Part shown: positions 49,652-61,367 of the stretch, in pieces
How the letters are laid out: the number at the start of each line of letters is the position of its first letter
Numbering within the stretch: position 1 is the stretch's first letter
Assembly: GCA_037952775.1 (NCBI GenBank)
Contig: JBANAY010000003.1
Coordinates: 1,674,001 to 1,738,000 of the forward strand
Origin: Clonostachys chloroleuca
Taxonomy: Eukaryota; Ascomycota; Sordariomycetes; Hypocreales; Bionectriaceae
Length of the DNA stretch: 64,000 nucleotides
Direction of reading: 5' to 3'
Notes under the pieces: model-generated
The model's input: only the letters and a program-made list of their open reading frames with translations
Databases searched by the model: none
Told to the model about the DNA's origin: nothing
Translations under genes and position numbers: made by a program

Positions 49652-51061
49652 ATGAGCTTACGCCACCGCCCAGGCGGCCCCTTTTATCCATATACCGTCT
49701 CGCCGTCAACTCACCACCGCTTCGCAGATCCCCATGATCGGGGCAGTATCGGATACCAGCCCAAGACACGCGTGACGGAACGGTACCGCATCGTCGGCTT
49801 CATCAGCAGTGGTACGTATGGTCGCGTGTACAAGGCCACCGCCCGCACGCTTGTCTCGGCTGGCCAAGATGCCCTCGCCACCCCGGCCAAGGATGGCCCC
49901 AACAAGGGCATCCTGCAGGTAGCCATCAAAAAGTTCAAACCGGATAAGGAGGGTGAGCAGGTTAGCTACACTGGCATCTCCCAATCTGCAATTCGTGAGA
50001 TGAGCTTGTGCGCGGAGCTGAAGCATATCAATGTTATCCGGCTGGTGGAGACGCTCCTCGAGGATAAGTGCATCTTCATGGTCTTTGAGTTTGCCGAGCA
50101 CGACCTGCTCCAGATCATCCACCACCACACCACTCAGCCTCCAGGGCCCCGACGGCCCATCCCGCCGGCCGTCGTGAAGAGTCTGCTGTTCCAGCTGCTC
50201 AATGGCTGTCACTACTTGCACACCTCCTGGGTTCTCCACCGAGATCTCAAACCCGCCAATATCATGGTGACTGAAGGGGGACGTGTCAAGATTGGTGATC
50301 TAGGGCTTGCCCGACGCTTCGACAAACCCCTTGCCTCGCTTTTCGGCGGCGATAAAGTGGTCGTAACTATCTGGTATCGTGCACCCGAGCTAATCCTTGG
50401 TTCCTACCATTACACTCCCGCGATCGATCTCTGGGCCATTGGGTGTATATTTGCGGAGCTCTTGTCTCTCCGGCCCATTTTCAAGGGAGAGGAGGCTAAG
50501 CTCGACAGCAAGAAGACCGTCCCCTTCCAGAGGAACCAGATGCAGAAGATTGTCGAGATCATGGGGATGCCGACGAGAGAACGCTGGCCGTTACTGAGCT
50601 CCATGCCGGATTACAACCAGCTCAGCTCTGTCCGTCCCCCCAACACTGATCATCACCATTCTCATCATCACCACCACCACCAGAGTTCCAGGGCCTATCC
50701 CACAACCTCCAGTCTAGAAAAGTGGTACTACAACACAATCAACCACGCCGGGACGACCTCAAACCCGTCCAGTTCCGGCTCCAACCAGTCTCCGCTAGCC
50801 TCGCTGGGTGCCGAGGGGTACAAACTCCTCGCTGGCCTCCTAGAATACGACCCCCAGAAGCGTCTCACCGCCGCCCAGGCGCTCCAGCATCCCTTCTTCT
50901 CCTCTGGCGTCCTGGCCAACGCCTTTGAGGGTCTCCAGGTCGACTACCCCCGTCGCCGCGTCAGCCAGGATGACAACGACATCCGCACGAGCAGCCTCCC
51001 CGGCACGAAGCGGAGCATGGCCCAGGAAGACTTCCGGCCATCTAAGCGGCTCAAGGAGTAG
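49652..51061 (+). CDS. ssn3: Cyclin-C-dependent kinase CDK8 (Mediator kinase Ssn3/Srb10)
   Basis: A 469-residue intronless ORF. The kinase domain spans about residues 44-415: glycine loop ISSGTYGRVYK, catalytic VAIKKFKP lysine, the CDK8-type alphaC helix SQSAIREMSLC, HRDLKPANIMV, and DLGLAR in place of DFG as usual for CDK8. VVTIWYRAPEL and the KGEEAKLDSKKTVPFQRNQ insert are hallmarks of fungal Ssn3. With cyclin C, Med12 and Med13 it forms the Mediator kinase module that phosphorylates RNA polymerase II and transcription factors; in filamentous fungi it affects development and secondary metabolism. A histidine-rich stretch (about residues 330-345) and a Ser-rich loop lie in the C-lobe. The start is the only ATG compatible with the upstream in-frame stop. 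Confidence 0.94.
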   Translation: MSLRHRPGGPFYPYTVSPSTHHRFADPHDRGSIGYQPKTRVTERYRIVGFISSGTYGRVYKATARTLVSAGQDALATPAKDGPNKGILQVAIKKFKPDKEGEQVSYTGISQSAIREMSLCAELKHINVIRLVETLLEDKCIFMVFEFAEHDLLQIIHHHTTQPPGPRRPIPPAVVKSLLFQLLNGCHYLHTSWVLHRDLKPANIMVTEGGRVKIGDLGLARRFDKPLASLFGGDKVVVTIWYRAPELILGSYHYTPAIDLWAIGCIFAELLSLRPIFKGEEAKLDSKKTVPFQRNQMQKIVEIMGMPTRERWPLLSSMPDYNQLSSVRPPNTDHHHSHHHHHHQSSRAYPTTSSLEKWYYNTINHAGTTSNPSSSGSNQSPLASLGAEGYKLLAGLLEYDPQKRLTAAQALQHPFFSSGVLANAFEGLQVDYPRRRVSQDDNDIRTSSLPGTKRSMAQEDFRPSKRLKE

Positions 51062-52349
51062 CGCTGTTGATTCCCGTATAGTTTCTTTCCTTCAGTCACT
51101 GTCATCATTTCCCTGTTGGGCTTTTTGCATCGTTTAAAGGGTTGTCGTGGGCAGAGAGCGCATCTATTAGCAACGGAGTGTTGGGCAATTTGGTCTCTTT
51201 TCTCTTTATTCTGTTCGTTTTTCTTGGGCATTTGTTTGAAAGACGAGTTTGGCGCACGTGCTTATTCGGCTTGGGTTTGTTGGATTGGCTGATACCCGAG
51301 GGAGCGCATATCCATCTACTGGGGAGGCTTTTCGGTTGTCTTGGTACAGCATATTTTCTTTTTCTTCGGGCTCAAGCATAGATTAAACCAGGCTTCGTAA
51401 TCTACAAGTAGTCAGTTCACAGACCAGAAACACGGTCGGCTACCTTACACAAGTATTCGTCTACTTTTAACAGTTTCAAGAGCTCCCATGCAGCACCTCA
51501 CATTCAAATCACTGGCCACGGATGAGTATAATTCCCGGACAAGCAGGATCTATCATTACTATCTGGATCAAATAATATTATAGAATTACATGCGCAAGAC
51601 GTTAATCCCTAGAAGGAAGAGCTAAAAACAAAGGACAGAAAAGAAAATAAAGGGAAATTGACGTAAAACATTCACATCTAGGTTGCTTTTCCTCGCCCAA
51701 ACGCGCTCCACGACACATCTGGCCCCGTACCAGAGCACAGAATACATACCAAGCATGCCGAGAAAACACATCCAGGTGAGAGAGAAGAGTTTGCACGAGT
51801 GAAATTGAGTAGCAAGATGCGGGTATATCTTGGGGATATGAAAGTTGACGAGGGAAGAGATTGAAAAAAAAATATCAAAGGGATTGAAAAACGAAATATA
51901 GACAAGAATGGCACAATAATGCGTAAGAAAATTGTAGGAGGGAAAAAAGGCCCTTTGCTGTATTTTTAAATCCCATGATGTCTTCCTCTTCTTCCGTCGT
52001 CCTTCTCCATACGCCCAATATTAGTACTCGAGTGCTCCGTTGAATTAAAGGTGTGATGAACATAGATCTTCGCTTGGTGGATGGTGACGTATGGTCGGAG
52101 CACGCTCATTTCCCAACGTGGTCGAAACAATCTCTCTCAGATAGGCAACCCAGAATATTGGGAGTCGAAACTCATTGCTAGTGGCGGCGTGCAGGGGTTA
52201 AGGGGTAAGTCGCTAGGGAGCGGCGCAGTGGTCGTCGTTTCGTCGTTTCCTCCTTTCAGGAGGAATAGAGCAGCAAGGATGCGAGTTGTGCGGTGGTCCT
52301 GGCATTACGCCCGGAACATACGCAGACGATATCTCAAGTCGATAAGAGA
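51062..52349. other. Convergent 3' flanks of SSN3 and ARF6
   Basis: The two genes face each other. The interval is A/T-rich with several AATAAA-like and TTTATT-like stretches (around 51195-51215 and 51640-51660), consistent with 3' untranslated regions and poly(A) sites. No further gene is seen. Confidence 0.5.
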
Positions 52350-53068
<719 letters not shown>

Positions 53069-53251
53069 TTATCACCCACAGTGGGATGAGCACACACTAT
53101 CGTTGGGATCCTGGATAGGAGAGATCACAGGAGTTCCTTGGGGGAGGCTGTCGAGGGGGTACGGTCGGGATTCAGAAGCTATGTCGGGGGAAGAGCTGAT
53201 TGAGTTGCGAGGCTTGAGCGCTGGATGAGGTCGTCACGAGATTGAATTCTA

Positions 53252-53451
53252 CTGAGAGAGAAACAATTTGGTTAGCCCTGTCTCCTTTCCAGACTTGACA
53301 AGTAGCGGCACAAGCGATCCCAATTGGTCGTAGAGCGAATCTCCGACGGTAATGCGGCGTCGTCACTTGACTTGGCAGATACCGAGTCGCGCAGACCAGG
53401 GCACCGGCGAGCCAAAACGCCTCGAGGCAGCGCAGGGTTTTGTTTACTTAC
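53252..53451 (-). other. Probable 5' UTR intron of ARF6
   Basis: The donor GTAAGT (53451-53446) and the acceptor TTGTTTCTCTCTCAG (ending at 53252), with a GCTAACC branch site just upstream of it, define a 200-base intron about 195 bp upstream of the ATG. Confidence 0.5.
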
Positions 53452-54936
53452 GATTTCTGCGGAGAATCCACGATCTGCGTGTGTGGTGTGCAGAAGGTTA
53501 AACGAAGAATCAAGACCCAAAACGAGTGACGAGGACGATAAGGGGTAGTCGAGGCGGGATGTTATTGTTGAGGACAGGGGAAAGCGGTTGACAGGATAGG
53601 AAGTGAGATGTAAGACCAGGCGATGGGGGTTGGCAATGGTGGAGAATCGATATATGCTGGGGAAGGCACACACGGCCTACAGTCAGTCCGAGATATTCGA
53701 CGTGAAGGTGTGAGGAGGGAGGGAACAGGCGGGCCGCTCGTCGCAGCTCGGGAGATCAGTGTTTCTCGTCATTAAAGCCCACAGGGACCTCGTCCTCCCA
53801 AAGGAACCACAAATTTTAGGAGTTCATAGCGCTGGAGAGAGGTGGATGCCCGACTCGGACTAGTGCGGCGCGATAGTGGATTGGGTCCCTGTCCGCCCAT
53901 CAGGCTACCAAAGCTGCCATCAATGTCCAGGCCTCGCAGGTACCTAGAATTACGGCACTCGCAGTGATTGAGCAGGTACCTGTCTGCGCCGGCCACGTAT
54001 CTTTGTTAGTGAAGCTCTTCCATGGGCTCGCAAAGTAAGAGTAGCACCTCAGGTATTACAGCACAACGTTGCATCAAGCCTGTGCAATAGAGTGATGTGG
54101 TACCCATCATTTCAACACGCACATTGATGCAGCCATCTTGGAGTCCTCAACCCGCAATCCGAGTCATGGACAGCCTGGTGCCCGATATCCATCCCATGGA
54201 TGTCCCCCAACTGCAGTTGACGTCGCAGTGACCTGAATGCCCCTGTGGGTTCCAGCCACTGCACTGCTGCAGGTACCGACAGACCCGCACCGCTAGCCAA
54301 ATACATAGCCCTGCAGGGCAGGTCGATGTTAAATTAAGGGCTAAAAAGGGTGGCCTCTTGCTCTCTGGTGGCTGGCGCTCAGGGGCAGATAAGCCAGGTC
54401 ATGGGGCTGCATTAAACAACCTACGAGTGCACCAATACCAGTAGACAGGACTTATTAGTGCATTCAAAATGAATAATTTACAGTGTGGTTGCGGGCAACA
54501 GGTCGTGGATGACACCCGTTGGCACACCCGATGCAACACACCTACAATCCGGAGCCGTTGCTCGAGCGAATGATCAGCAAAACTGAGGCACCGCCAAGTC
54601 AGCAGGGGCCTGGCTCTGCGGCTCCTCAAACACGGACAAAACAACGTTGAGACGCAACTCTCCATTTATTCTCAAACCCATCTAGAATGATTTTATACGT
54701 AGGCCCTTCTCCCACTCTCCCAATACTATGGCCATGTCCCCGCCCATAGAGTGCATGGAGGGGGAGAAAATAGCAAGTAAGATAATCCGGCCTTAAATCC
54801 CTTGATAATACTATACCACAACGCCAAGCTTGCAAATACATATTGACTAACAAATCACCCTGCCCCCGCCATCCAGCCCACAGACAAATAGGTTTACCAG
54901 ACAATTCTCTCTAAGCCAAAAGGATCTCGACCCATT
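53452..54936. other. Intergenic region between ARF6 and SGF29, no gene seen
   Basis: Frames on both strands are short and lack motifs. The left part should carry the ARF6 promoter; the right part holds the 3' flank of SGF29. Confidence 0.5.
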
Positions 54937-55976
54937 TCAAGGTCGATACTCAATGACGAACCGGCGTTCCACCTGCTGAAGAGTCGAGGAGTCGTTCTCC
55001 CCTCAAACTTTAGGTTGACCCGGCCATCTTCGTCCATGCTGTGCACCTCTGCCCTGTAAAATGTCGTAGTGTTCGGATAGAGGGCCAGCACCGTCATCTT
55101 CGGCTCCCACGGGCCCAGCGTCGCGGCCTGGCTCTCCGGCGTAATGGGTATCATGCTGCTCGCGCTCGTGCGGTACTCCTTCTGCTTGCTCTGTTCTTCC
55201 GGCTCGACGTCTATCACCTTGTACCGCCGGCTCTTGCCCTCGCCCAGGACCTGTGCCACCTCGCCTAGTATCCAGTCCGAGGCGGCCTCCCCGCTGACCG
55301 TCTTCGGCTTGAAGGCGACCGACTCCCCCTTGGAGAAGACGACCTTGGATCTGCTCATTGCGCCCCCCGTCAGGCCAAGAGGTGTCGAGACTCCCTGCGG
55401 CTCGACACTCTCCGCCTTGGGCGGCATGCTATCTCTGTCCCTGTCCCCCCTCTGGCTCTCGCGGTCTCGCTCCCGAGGGTTCACACGGTCGCCGAACTTG
55501 CGCTGCGACCCGGACGCATGAGGGCTCGGCACGGGCGAGTCGCCCGCGCCGTCGAAATCGTACAGCGCAGCCGCGGAGGCGGCGTTGTCCCTCGCCGAGC
55601 TCCTCTTGGACGGGCCCGCGACGGCCGCCTCGGCCTGCTCCTTGGCGACGCACACGGCCCGCAGGATCTTGAGCTGGTCCACTAGCTCCCTCGCCTTGAG
55701 GATGTTGTCGTCCGACTGCCTAACTCCCGCGCGGCACAGCTGCTCCATCTCCTTGAGCGACGCGCCGGGGATCTTCTCCGAGTCCATGCTCCCCATCTCC
55801 TTGTCCATCTCGACCAGCTTGGACAGGCCTTTGCTCTCCGCGTTGACGCCCACCACCACCTCGCTCACCCGCGCTTTTATCGACTCCCAGAGCTGCGCCT
55901 CCTCGCCGTGGTCGCTGTTGGCGTTGTTCCCGTTGTTGCGGTTCGACCCGCGGCCGCTTCGGTTGCGCGACGACAT
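54937..55976 (-). CDS. sgf29: SAGA complex subunit Sgf29, apparent frameshift near the C-terminus
   Basis: The N-terminal half is basic/low-complexity, then helical and coiled-coil-like (about residues 28-115); a charged linker follows. The C-terminal tandem Tudor (SGF29_C) domain includes SVAFKPK, WILGEVAQVL, RRYKVIDVEPEE and VLALYPNTTTFYRAEV. Sgf29 reads H3K4me2/3 and recruits the SAGA acetyltransferase. As written, the frame runs to a stop at 54894 with an unrelated tail. One extra base in the C run at 54999-55002 would restore the family's typical VERRFV ending and a stop at 54937, giving 346 residues. I therefore end the gene at 54937 and regard the break as a likely sequence error. Confidence 0.87.
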
Positions 55977-56553
55977 GTCGCTTGAGCTTCTGGATGCGAC
56001 GCTAGCTGCACGCGAACGAGGGCGCCAGGAAGAGGGTTAGTTTTTGGTTCGGGTTTGCTTTCTTAACGTCGGGTATGCGAAGAAAATAGGGAGGCTAGCC
56101 GGAGACGAGTTTGGCCCATCTTATTCTGTGTCGTGCCCCGTCCTTCGATCCCGTCGTTGTGTAGGCTTGAGCTTCACGGTATATGGAGGTCAATGGGCGA
56201 TGTCGGTTGTCGAACGGCAGAATAAGGCGGTCAAGAGGTCAAGCTTGGCCCCACTGTTTTGGCAACGGAGAACTGCGGATCAGCCAATGCAAATGCGCCG
56301 AGATCTAACAATGCTCCGCAGAGCAAGAGACAATAGAAAGAGTCTCTTCTATACACATACATGATTGATTTGGGAAGATTAGTTTCTATTGTTCACCCAT
56401 GGCCCTTTCAAATCGATACCATTTAACCGCAATTGTACCATCTCAACAGATATCGGATCTGGCCCGCCATTATGAGTTTGATTTTTCTATCGTGTGTGTA
56501 CCATTCGCGCTGGATAAATGCTTTCATCTCTCATAAGCCACAACGGGCCAAAA

Positions 56554-57953
56554 TCATAGCTTTTCCTTGTCGCCCTCCGCAATCTCGCAGAATGCCTTGA
56601 AGGTGACGAACTCATCGCCATCCTCACCTTGGGATTCTAGAACGCATTCCGCAGTAGCACCGACAAAGTAAACGTATCCCTCCTTGATTTCCTCTGTCTT
56701 AGGACCGACAGAAATCTTTCCCTTGCCGCCCGTGCAGATAATTATGCTTGGGCCTGCCAGAGGTTCAAAAGTTGCTTTGCTTCCGTCACCATAGAGTGCG
56801 GCACGAACAACACTGAATTCGTCGATGGGAGGGTCGTACAAGTCCACGGATGAAGCTGAACTGTAGCCTTTGCGATTCAGGGTAGCGTAAGGGTACTCTG
56901 TAGGCTTCATCTTTTGCTCCTCGATAGGGGCAAAGTTGTAAGTTAACATGGATACTAAGGTATCTGTGTCCTTGAACTTGGGAGTCAACCCCGCGCGGAC
57001 GACATTGTCCGAAGCGGCCATGCACTCAATAATGTCCCCAGAGATGTAAGCGTGGATATCATCTGCGACAAGAAACAAGGCTTCGCCAGGCTGTAGAGTG
57101 ACATAGTTGAGGAAGAAGGCCACGAATAGGCCAATGTCAGACCCGAACTGGCTGTTGAGCCGAGTTACTAATTCGGACAGGATCTCGCCCGATGTAGATG
57201 GAACACCTCCATCAGCGAACTCGCCACCCTTGGACTTGGCCAGTTCAACAAGGTTAGCGATCTCGCGGTCAATACTCCCCCCGACGAAGACATGAGGCCA
57301 GCAAACGCCTGTTTTAAAGCGTCTTTCTGTGCAACGGTGTCTGCATGCTCATCCTTGGCAACTTTTATGAATTGTGAGGCAGCATCTTCGCCCACCAGTG
57401 TCCTTAACGGAGGTATAGACTGGAGGAAATGGGCTATCTCAGTCAGGGGGCGGAAACCGCAGAAACCCTCGAACGGCGTGATGGCAATAGCCATCTCGGG
57501 CTTATGGTTATCGTCGGGGTAGTTTTTGGGATCTCGGGCATGAAGTTGCTCTGCCAGGGTCTTGTTTGGATGGGCTTGAATCGACAGCGCTTTGTTGATG
57601 GAGAGCACTTTGAACAGAAAGGGCAGGTTGTCGCCATATTTCGAGATGATATCAGAAGAGAGGAGAGCTTTGTTCTCGCTGAAAAGCTCGAGGAGTGTGC
57701 GACCGGTTTTCAGATCTTTGGAGGGGTTCTTTGGATGCGTGCCCATCCACAGCTGCCATTTCGTCAGAGCCATGGATTCTTTCTCGAGTGAATAAAGGCA
57801 TCATACCTCTGCGTAGGGCTGCTCGGACTGGATGCTGAAGTCGGAAGAGGGTGTCGCAGCAGCGTAACGGGCAGCGGCAGAGTCGCTGCCAATCTTACCC
57901 CACTCGTAGGAGTTGACACCGCATTGAAGGCGCAGGAGCGGTGGTGGAAGCAT
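56554..57953 (-). CDS. pmi: Mannose-6-phosphate isomerase, apparent frameshift mid-gene
   Basis: Two exons, 57953-57807 and 57752-56554, with a 54-base intron. Type I phosphomannose isomerase interconverts fructose-6-phosphate and mannose-6-phosphate and feeds GDP-mannose for glycosylation and cell wall mannan. Zinc ligands known from the Candida enzyme are recognisable: Gln and His in LSIQAHPNK, Glu in HKPEM, and His in [11 protein letters not shown]; the family signature [10 protein letters not shown] is complete. The frame breaks at a run of six C (57277-57282); one extra base joins the two halves into 448 residues, the normal fungal length. Because the enzyme is normally important for growth, an assembly error is more likely than a null allele. 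Confidence 0.9.
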
Positions 57954-60049
57954 CTTGTCGACAGGCGCTGCGGAAGAGCAGATATGGCGGGGTGAGGGGA
58001 TGCGGGATGCCGGAGCGAGCACAGGCGAAGCAACCTGCAGCTGAGCTGAGCGACCCTGACTGTGATGGCGGGGGAGTTGGTATTGACGTCAACCTACCTC
58101 CCAACAGATGGCTGCGGTCTCGGGGGAAGATTAGCGGTGGGGAGGAAATGCGTTGGAAATGTGTTTTAATAGGATGAAGGCGATTGGTGAGTGAGGAGCG
58201 AGGATACGACACCTCTAAACGGGATGTGAATGAACAGGTAAAGCAGTTCCTTGTCAATTCAAGCTGTCGCCAGATGCTCCACCATGAAGCAGCCCGCTTC
58301 GGTTCGCTCATGCCTTCCTGATGAAAAGAGCACCCCGCTGTGGATCACCTGCGTCGGGGTGATGGTCTCCCCAAGATTAAAGGCTCCAGTCTCTCCATTA
58401 TCTATTGCAAAGCCGAAATCACCAATTGCCTACAATGCATCAATACAACAACACATTTTCGTTCTCTTCAGATCCTAGTACGCATGCATTTCGCATCAAC
58501 GTGCTTCCCCAACACTCAATTTTATATTTATGTGGTGCCTCTAATCATGCAAGCAGAAGCAGGGTTAGGACAATACCTCATACATCTAACAATTTGTGCT
58601 GCCGATTAGGTACCTAGTTATCCAACACCGAGATGAAGGTTGGTTTCCCAGGATCAATTGGGAAGGTATGGACCCAATGACCAGCCAGCCAAATCATCAA
58701 ATTCCCCCATGTACCTCTCTTGTGAATGAACTACTTGTATTCATCTTCTCGCTGCTCCTGTGCCCAAGATCTGTAGGGCTCGCATTGTTGGCGTCCGAAC
58801 CGAGCCGAGTCCCGCGGTCGACATCAACCGTCGTGCTTCGACTCCTCCTCCAAGCCCTCGGGTTCTCCAAGACAGCTGCAGTGGCACGGTAAATCCTCCT
58901 TGCCCGTTTAACACGGAATGCATCCGTCCTGCCACGAGGCAACCCTCGATCGGAACTTTCTGGGCACCATCAACCGTCAAGTGAATCCCACTTATGACAT
59001 GTTTCCAGAGCCAGACCAGTGACAGACCACAGTCGGTCATACGTATCACATTTTGTTGACTAAGGGGTCTAGGACGGGTTGAGCACTGGAAACGGAAACC
59101 TGACAGTTGTGTACTTCCCCTCTTGACAGGGTCACCACGTCAAATTGTTTGTGATCGTTCCTCAACCTGGCAGCCCTTGACAGCCGTCAATCTCGGGTCA
59201 CTCTCTTGCACAACAGCCAGGAGCCTCGAGCTACGTCTCGATTTTTGCCTGCATTTCCATATACTCCCTACCCTTGCTGGCCAAGTCAATTGGCACAGAT
59301 GAAGCGATCAGGAGTGGGAGGAAATGAGAAAAATGCACGATTCGAGGGCGAGCCATCGCAGCGTTTACTCTCTACGAGTGTAACAAGGGCAAATCACCGA
59401 TCATATGGCACGGAATAAATGTTCCCTGAACCCTTGGGTTTTTATTCCTTAGTACTGTTTTCGTTAACTAGCGCAACCTGTAAACTTTTCGTCTTCTCTT
59501 CTTCGTTCTCTTTTTTTCTCCTCTTTTTCACATCCCCCTTTTCGAAAATAAACAGAAAACAGAACAAAACCAAACCAAAACCAAATCAAAAAATACCAAA
59601 CCAAAAATACTAAGCCGGCTGTGCTCGACTGAAGGACGGCGAGGTAAGTACATGCGTATGAAACCAGACACTTCCAATACCAAGCCTAAAAGCCTGCCGT
59701 CAACTCCAACACAAAACGAGGATGCCGGCCCTGAAAGAAATTTTTTTATCAAACCAGATATCATCACCAGGATAGAAACCGGACGTTGAGTTTTTTTCAC
59801 GAAAGAAACGGTGGGTTTGGCATGCTTGCACGAACTGCATGCTCGGGAGAAGCTCGAGGAACATGGGCAGTGCTGCTCAATGGCAATCCCAGAGGACGCC
59901 ATGAGTCGCCAAAGACAGGATAGCGAGCGACGGGCAGATTGACAACAGGGCAACTAGTTCATAGTAGGAGGCTTGCGCTCAACCTCAGACAGACCATCAG
60001 GATATAAGTTCTGATGAGCCTGGAACTGTGAAACAGGAGACGAACCAGC
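57954..60049. other. Intergenic region between the isomerase and the Zn2Cys6 gene, no gene seen
   Basis: Frames are short and without recognisable motifs. The left part is the isomerase promoter. The right part (from about 59550) is the 3' flank of the zinc-cluster gene and contains an A-rich CCAAA/CAAAA repeat. Confidence 0.5.
59549..59611. repeat. A-rich CCAAA/CAAAA low-complexity tract
   Basis: Imperfect repeats of AAACC and AAAACC units follow a T-rich stretch (59490-59530). Confidence 0.6.
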
Positions 60050-61367
60050 CTAGGCCACTCGTCGACCAGAAGCAGCAAGAGCTGCCGCCTGAGCGCTCAT
60101 ATCGGTGTAGACATAGGTGCTAGTAGGTGGAGGAGGAAACTGCGTAGGTAGAGCAGCCGAGGTCCCAACCAGTCCATTATAGCTCTGAGGAGATTCTCCC
60201 TGAGTAGCAGGGATCATACCGGAGTAGGCAGATCCTGGAGAGGTGGTGTAGCTACCATAACTAGTAGAGGGGGTCAAAGGCTGGAGAGGGCTAGTTGAGG
60301 AAGGGCTTGACTTGCTCCCCAAACTTTGATCATTGCTGGTGGCGATGTCGTGCAGGTGCAGCTTTTCCGTCATAAGTGACGGCAGCAGACCATGAGGGAT
60401 AGTGTTCAGAGGATAGCTGCTTCCCGATGCACCGGGGTTTCTATCAACCATAGCGGCTGTAGTGGACATGGCGGTAGTCGGCTGTGGGGAGAAGGTGTAT
60501 GACCCGGGGTCAGAGTTGAGATAACTAAAATGTTTCATAGGGGCCATTTCATGCGAGGCTAGTTGGCAACGTGCGTCCTGCACCTGGGCGTACATGTTGC
60601 CATAGTTGTTGGGAGATGAGGCATCAGCCTCGGGCAGTTGACAATAAAAGGTCCCAGTGGTCCATGAGTATGGCTTCTCTGGACTGCCTAGTCCAGATTT
60701 ATAGGCGGTCGAGGAAAATGAGTCCTGGGCCCAGGATGGAGACTCAATCTCTTGGTACATGGATGGAAGGGGAGCAGCAGGCTGCGAAGCCAATCTAGCC
60801 CGCGCTTCCTCAGCGCATCCGGGGTATGACCTAGAGTATCCCTCGTAAGGGAGGACTTGAGAGGGACGTCCACTGTCCTTGAGATTGGTTTCGAGCGACG
60901 ACACCTATAGGGAAAGGAGAAGTTGAGCAGAGTGTTAGCCACTGCAAGGGACAGGCGAGCCAGAAACGGAACTGAGGAGGAGATAGGAAAGGAGACTTAC
61001 TCGAAGAAACTGGCAGGGAGATGTGCCAGCATTTTTGCAATTGAGGCATGGCTCTCCATTGCCATTGTCACCTGAGCAACGGATCTTTCTCTTTCGGCAA
61101 CGTCCACACTTTCATGCATGGTTAGACCAATCATCATCAACAAGAAGTTCATAAAACGTACCGCAACAGCAATTCTCTTTCTGTTCGTATTGGATTCATC
61201 TGTCACTTCATCATCAGCACCTGTTATCACACCATGGGCTTTGGGAGTGGGGGCCAATTGGACTTACCATTTCGAGAATCAGGTGAAGCATACGGGGGAC
61301 GATATTCGGATTGAAAGGGGGTGAAGCGGAAGTTGGTTTGCTGGCAAGAATAACGGTTGTTGACCAT
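60050..61367 (-). CDS. Zn(II)2Cys6 transcription factor
   Basis: Exons 61367-61268, 61220-61162, 61108-61001 and 60904-60050 join to 373 residues. Exon 3 encodes the binuclear zinc cluster, with cysteines at residues 54, 57, 64, 74, 77 and 85 (C-x2-C-x6-C-x9-C-x2-C-x7-C) and a basic RKRKIR stretch, preceded by RKRIAVA. The rest is Ser/Pro/Tyr/Thr-rich and probably an unstructured activation region; the usual fungal middle-homology domain is not seen. A dimerisation coiled coil is not obvious. An in-frame extension to 61565 exists, but it contains a likely 5' UTR intron (61394-61454), so I prefer the ATG at 61367. The target is unknown. It is about 28 kb from the NRPS start and separated by housekeeping genes, so there is no evidence that it controls the NRPS. 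Confidence 0.84.

Noticed and set aside
49652..51061. Joining the Gly/Ser-rich exon at 49096 to the kinase as its N-terminus
   Set aside because: An in-frame TGA at 49643-49645 lies between any usable acceptor and the kinase ATG.
54894..54936. The as-read C-terminal tail of SGF29
   Set aside because: It does not resemble the family, while the neighbouring frame gives the conserved ending after one added base.
60050..61367. The zinc-cluster factor as the pathway regulator of the NRPS
   Set aside because: It lies about 28 kb away behind several housekeeping genes, and nothing in the sequence links the two.
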